Source: Psococerastis gibbosa (taxonomy: Eukaryota; Arthropoda; Insecta; Psocodea; Psocidae). From it: DNA of 64,000 nucleotides. The stretch's first letter is position 1; every line of letters begins with the position of its first letter. This document shows, one piece after another, positions 60,966-64,000 of the stretch. A model generated the notes under the pieces. That model made no database searches. It was given only the letters and a program-made list of their open reading frames with translations, and was not told the origin of the DNA. Where the stretch lies: assembly GCA_963971405.1 (NCBI GenBank), contig OZ020487.1, forward strand, positions 33,961,371 to 34,025,370, given 5' to 3'. A program made the translations under genes and the position numbers.

Positions 60966-61083
60966 GCAAGTAGGCAAGTGAATTGTGTTAAAAACGTACC
61001 TACAGTACCTAGGTCATTCTATTGGTTCATGAAGTTTTAAACATACAATACAATAGGATTAGGCTGCGCTATTTCAACTATTA

Positions 61084-61403
61084 GGTGGGGATTCCACCGA
61101 CCTCCCATTGCAGAATGCAAATGACATTGACGGAAATGTTTGTTTTCCTCTATGCCATAGTTAAAACTGATCAATGATCATACAGTAAAATCACAAACAA
61201 ACTAAAATTAAAAAATGGCGTCATGGGATATGTTAAGTACAAACATTTTAATAGATTTCTATAAAAAGAAAAATGCAAATTTCCGTCAATGTCATTTGCA
61301 TTCTGCAATGCGAGGTCGGTGAAAACCCCGCCTAAGTCTTGAATGTCTGCTACCACGTCACCGTTTTTGTATTTAGCCCTAGCCGGTCGGTGGAATCCCC
61401 GCC
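61084..61403. mobile_element. Family B MITE, 320 bp
   Basis: Starts GGTGGGGATTCCACCGACC after TTA and ends GGTCGGTGGAATCCCCGCC before ATA. Keeps atggcgtcatgggatatg. Lacks the outer part of the left arm, so the arms are unequal. Confidence 0.85.
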
Positions 61404-61800
61404 ATAGGCCTACTAGATTACAATGCACAATGTTTGCGCCAATACCGTACGGTAGGTTGTAGTAAAACTATGCTGAGTTGAGCCATAAAATTAAAACACA
61501 GTAGAAAAGGCAGTTGACTTCAGTACGCCTCAGTCAACTTATCGTGATTTTTTTGCTCTGACGTTTAGCTCAACTTAGCGTTGTTTTACAATACGTATTT
61601 TGGGACAAACAATAACATTCAGCTGAAACATACTCGAATATTATTAGTATGTAAAGTGTGACGGTGGCGAGGGGAGTAGACCAATATTTCGGGCTGAGAT
61701 ATTTTGCAATCTTTATTAGTCTAGATTATTTTCGCTGACGCATATATTTGGCTAAAAGATAGCCGAGGTTTTAAAAATCGAATACATTCTTCTGTTATAC

Positions 61801-62097
61801 CTGTGTCGTCGAGTCGCGTCTTGTTGATATGAGCGGAGTGGGCGTGGTCCCTCGAACGGGAGAGGTAGACTCCAACACCGGCACTTGGACCTGAATAGGT
61901 CTTTCGTTGGGGGAGGTCGCGGGGGGCGACACCGCGGAGCTCATGATGATGGTGGGAGGCTGCATCGTCTGCAGACTAGAGTCCGCCGTCGTCACTTGCT
62001 GCGGCAGCGCAGAGTCGCTTGCCGTGGACGACGTGCTGGGCCGCTTAGCATCAGACTGCCGGCGACGATGGTGGTGACACGTATGCTGCCTCTGGAA
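61801..62097 (-). CDS. Rapgap1: Rapgap1-like, exon e2 (His/Arg start, Ser/Thr/Pro-rich)
   Basis: Exactly 99 codons, phase 0 at both sides (acceptor ttgctttcag, donor CAG|GTATAA). It begins FQRQHTCHHHRRRQSD, continues through a Ser/Thr/Pro/Gln-rich low-complexity stretch, and ends TRRDSTTQ. A symmetrical 0-0 exon of whole codons can be skipped without breaking the frame, so isoforms lacking it are possible. Local GC is well above that of the introns. No domain is recognised; it is a disordered linker with two RRxS sites. Confidence 0.78.
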
Positions 62098-63461
62098 CTG
62101 AAAGCAAATTAGTAAGGACATTTACATTGATCGAACAAGTCAACTATACAAGGAGATGAGTTATTGAGCAATAAATAGTCGTCAAACTGAGTTTGACAGT
62201 TCTTGATAACCAAGGGATGAAGGGGAACAACTCGACACCAAAACGAAGGATTTTTAATGATTTCAGTTACTCGTATGTTGATGACTATTTAAGACTATTT
62301 AAGACTATTTGTTCAATCACTTGCTATTAATCAAGATGTGCCACTAGGAGTGCGAAAAGTTCCTGGACACTACAACCCTTAAATTTGTTGGGTTGCTGTG
62401 CCCTTGATGAGCCACTAAGGGTTTACACATGAGGACTAGAGAATCAGAAAATGCTCATTCTCTATCTGGGCATTGGGACGTTGTCTGCAGCTGCAACAGT
62501 CGAGTTGCTGCTAAGAAACGGAAACTAGCATACTTCGGCCAAGTAATGAGGAGCGAAAAGTATCGCCTTCTGCATGTTATAATTCAAGGGAAGAAGGACA
62601 GAGGGCTCCCGGCAGAAGAACATTGAAAAGCCTGAGGCAGTGGTTTGGCAAGGGCGCGACAACCTTTTCAAAGTAGCAGTCCCCAAGGTACAAATTGCCA
62701 TGATGATCGTCAATCTTCGTTAGAAGAGGCATTTAAAGAAGAAGTGAGTAATTTACCTAACATGCCCGACAGCCTCGTGAAGGTATAAGGTTAGAAAAAG
62801 AAGAGTTATTTCAATAAAATCAGTTTAAATATTTATTTGTTATTTTTGTATTAATGGCATAGACAAACAGTGCGCAGCCTTCTAGTTCATACCGACAAAG
62901 GAACTTATTGTAAACAGAAACATCGAATTCAAACATGGACATCTCCCTAGAGATTTTATCAATATTTCGACGCAAAAATAGGGAATACCTTCACGATAAG
63001 TAGGCCTAGACTAACCAGACTTAAGGAAGTGAAGTAAGACCATGTTCTTCATTGAGTTGCGAAGTCTTCAGGTACCCAGATGCTACGCTGGACGAGAAAT
63101 AAATTCGATACCAGTGACAGGTAGGCTCTAAGAGTTGATAGATTGTGAATAAATTATGAGATTAACCGATTTTATCCAAAACGCTTGCGGATAAAATTCA
63201 ATGGAGCAAAATTCTTGCTACAACAAGAGTTATATGTAATATATAATAATAATAATCATTTAGGAGGGGCATTCAAAGATTTTTTTAATGCTATTGAAAA
63301 AACAAACGTACCAAGTGGCCCCAGTGCATTCAAAAAATATTTTAGGCGCGCTCAAATGTCCCATCTCTACTATGTAGAACTCTAGTCCTTACTCCTTGCT
63401 ACGTGCTGCCATAGCCTATTATACTACATTGTACTGTACTTCTATGCCTTGAGGAAAATAC
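62098..63461 (-). other. Intron e1-e2
   Basis: A 1.36-kb phase 0 intron. It holds one plus-strand LINE C-terminal relic (62455-62750); the rest shows nothing recognisable. Confidence 0.75.
62455..62750 (+). pseudogene. LINE C-terminal relic
   Basis: Plus-strand frame KKRKLAYFGQVMRSEKYRLL then IIQGKKDRGLPAEE and a stop. This is the R--LxhhGHhhR...I-GK--RGRP end of RTE-like polymerases, decayed, with an aagaagaag tail. Confidence 0.72.
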
Positions 63462-63664
63462 CTTTGCAGGAATGGCCACAGCAGACGACGCCGTGCTGTC
63501 TTTTCTGCTTCGCCCAGACTCCCCGGACCCCCTGCGGGAGGTCTTGTTTGATTCGCCACTACCCCGTCGAGTCGCCACGGATATGTTCTCCCGACGGGAG
63601 CCCAATATTCGCGCCAAGTCCGAGATCCCCGAGTCTCGCCTCTTCGAGGAGATGCTTTTGATAC
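63462..63664 (-). CDS. Rapgap1: Rapgap1-like, exon e1 of window (Ser/Arg-rich)
   Basis: First exon seen in transcription order: 2 nt plus 67 codons. The acceptor is cctatggtcag with a fair pyrimidine tract, and the donor is AAG|GTATTT. The peptide is rich in basic phospho-site motifs: KRRDSGISDLARIL, two copies of RRGSGES, and RKDST. It has no fold that I recognise and looks disordered. RRxS is the consensus for PKA and related kinases, and vertebrate Rap1GAP is a known PKA substrate, so regulation by phosphorylation is a fair inference. It enters after a phase 1 intron, so an upstream exon beyond 64000 must end with one spare base. Plus-strand ORFs over this exon are antisense shadows. Confidence 0.75.
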
Positions 63665-64000
63665 CTGACCATAGGAACAAATGTTTCAATAGCCGTAATG
63701 GATCGGTTGGACTTACATTGCCTGTTACTTTAGTAGTCATGAGAGCTTTGAACAATTATTAGGGTCGAGTCCGTTGTCGAGAGAAGAGAGAATTGTATTG
63801 GTTTTTTAATTGGATCAATGTCGGCCACAGAGTATAATAATATAAAATAACATGGCGACAGAGTCCCAAAGTTAATGCTAAAGCCTCATACTAAATTAAT
63901 TGAAGAAATAAAATGAAATTGAATGAAAAACGTTTTTATATCAGCCCCGAAGTACCAGCTAACCTGAGAGATGAATTATGTGACATATTGTATTTGATTT
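63665..64000 (-). other. Intron in front of e1 (partial)
   Basis: AT-rich sequence with no exon, repeat copy or RNA gene that I can support. The upstream exon is beyond the window. Confidence 0.6.

Larger units (their letters stand above)
58931..61800 (-). other. Intron e2-e3
   Basis: A 2.87-kb phase 0 intron made mostly of mobile DNA: family A tail, deleted Tc1 element, two family B MITEs and a G/C-run foldback. 61404-61800 has a small imperfect inverted repeat around 61450-61580, similar to 45733-45815, but no gene. Confidence 0.75.
1..64000 (-). other. Rapgap1: Rapgap1-like gene, internal part (nine exons, both ends outside window)
   Basis: The whole window is the inside of one minus-strand gene for a Rap1 GTPase-activating protein, which speeds GTP hydrolysis by the small GTPase Rap1 in the cytoplasm and at membranes. 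Nine exons were joined by AG acceptors and GT donors. The intron phases, in transcription order after the first exon, are 0, 0, 1, 2, 1, 1, 1, 2, then 0 out of the last exon, and every junction keeps the frame. Order of parts: Ser/Arg-rich region, LIM-like half-module, GYWIE segment, start of the Rap-GAP domain. The link to Rap1GAP rests on GYWIE followed by a segment with GTEHWNYF and LGPVILSIK, matching the family pattern with EHFNY and LG-hVhSLK. Introns reach 19.5 kb. No start codon, stop codon, promoter or poly(A) site of this gene is in the window. Confidence 0.85.

Noticed and set aside
63449..63762. Plus-strand ORFs over exon e1, and similar ones at 57792-57998, 58639-58929 and 61885-62112
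   Set aside because: They are antisense shadows of GC-rich Ser/Arg coding exons on the minus strand.

Overview
The window is animal nuclear DNA: AT-rich, full of repeats, and carrying a spliced gene whose small exons are scattered through long introns. The protein-coding style, the SINEs, the LINEs, and the hAT, PIF/Harbinger and Tc1 miniature elements point to an arthropod, most likely an insect with a large genome. The species cannot be fixed from the sequence.

I find one cellular gene, on the minus strand, filling the whole window and running off both ends. I could chain nine internal exons (minus-strand order: 63664-63462, 62097-61801, 58930-58651, 58035-57807, 56928-56774, 39134-38859, 25505-25320, 21549-21270, 1747-1567). 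All have AG/GT borders and all codon phases join without a break, giving about 696 codons. The product is a Rap1 GTPase-activating protein (Rapgap1 type). First comes a long Ser/Arg-rich region with about fifteen RRxS sites (five exons). Then comes a LIM-like zinc half-module (39.1 kb), then the GYWIE segment typical of Rap1GAP (25.4 kb). The first part of the Rap-GAP catalytic domain follows (21.5 and 1.7 kb). The first exons lie beyond 64000, and the rest of the GAP domain with its catalytic Asn lies below position 1.

The other ~62 kb is intron. It holds seven or eight copies of a GACA-microsatellite element with inverted ends (family A), PIF/Harbinger-like foldback MITEs (family B) and hAT MITEs with clear 8-bp target duplications. 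It also holds a 169-bp foldback MITE with CTG target duplications, tRNA-derived SINEs, several 5'-truncated LINEs (one with an open 309-codon RNase H-type ORF), a solo LTR with a primer-binding site, and a deleted Tc1 element with ~190-bp inverted ends.

The most unusual signals are: (i) decaying tandem copies of two of the gene's own exons in the flanking introns (24.8-25.3 kb and 39.2-39.9 kb), one copy keeping an open frame and splice donor; (ii) MITEs that keep the start of a MADF-like ORF, pointing to their autonomous parent; (iii) a near-perfect 76-nt hairpin at 16.06 kb; (iv) an unnamed repeat whose two copies agree at the peptide level (31.6 and 55.8 kb); and (v) a LIM module that lacks its first Cys pair.
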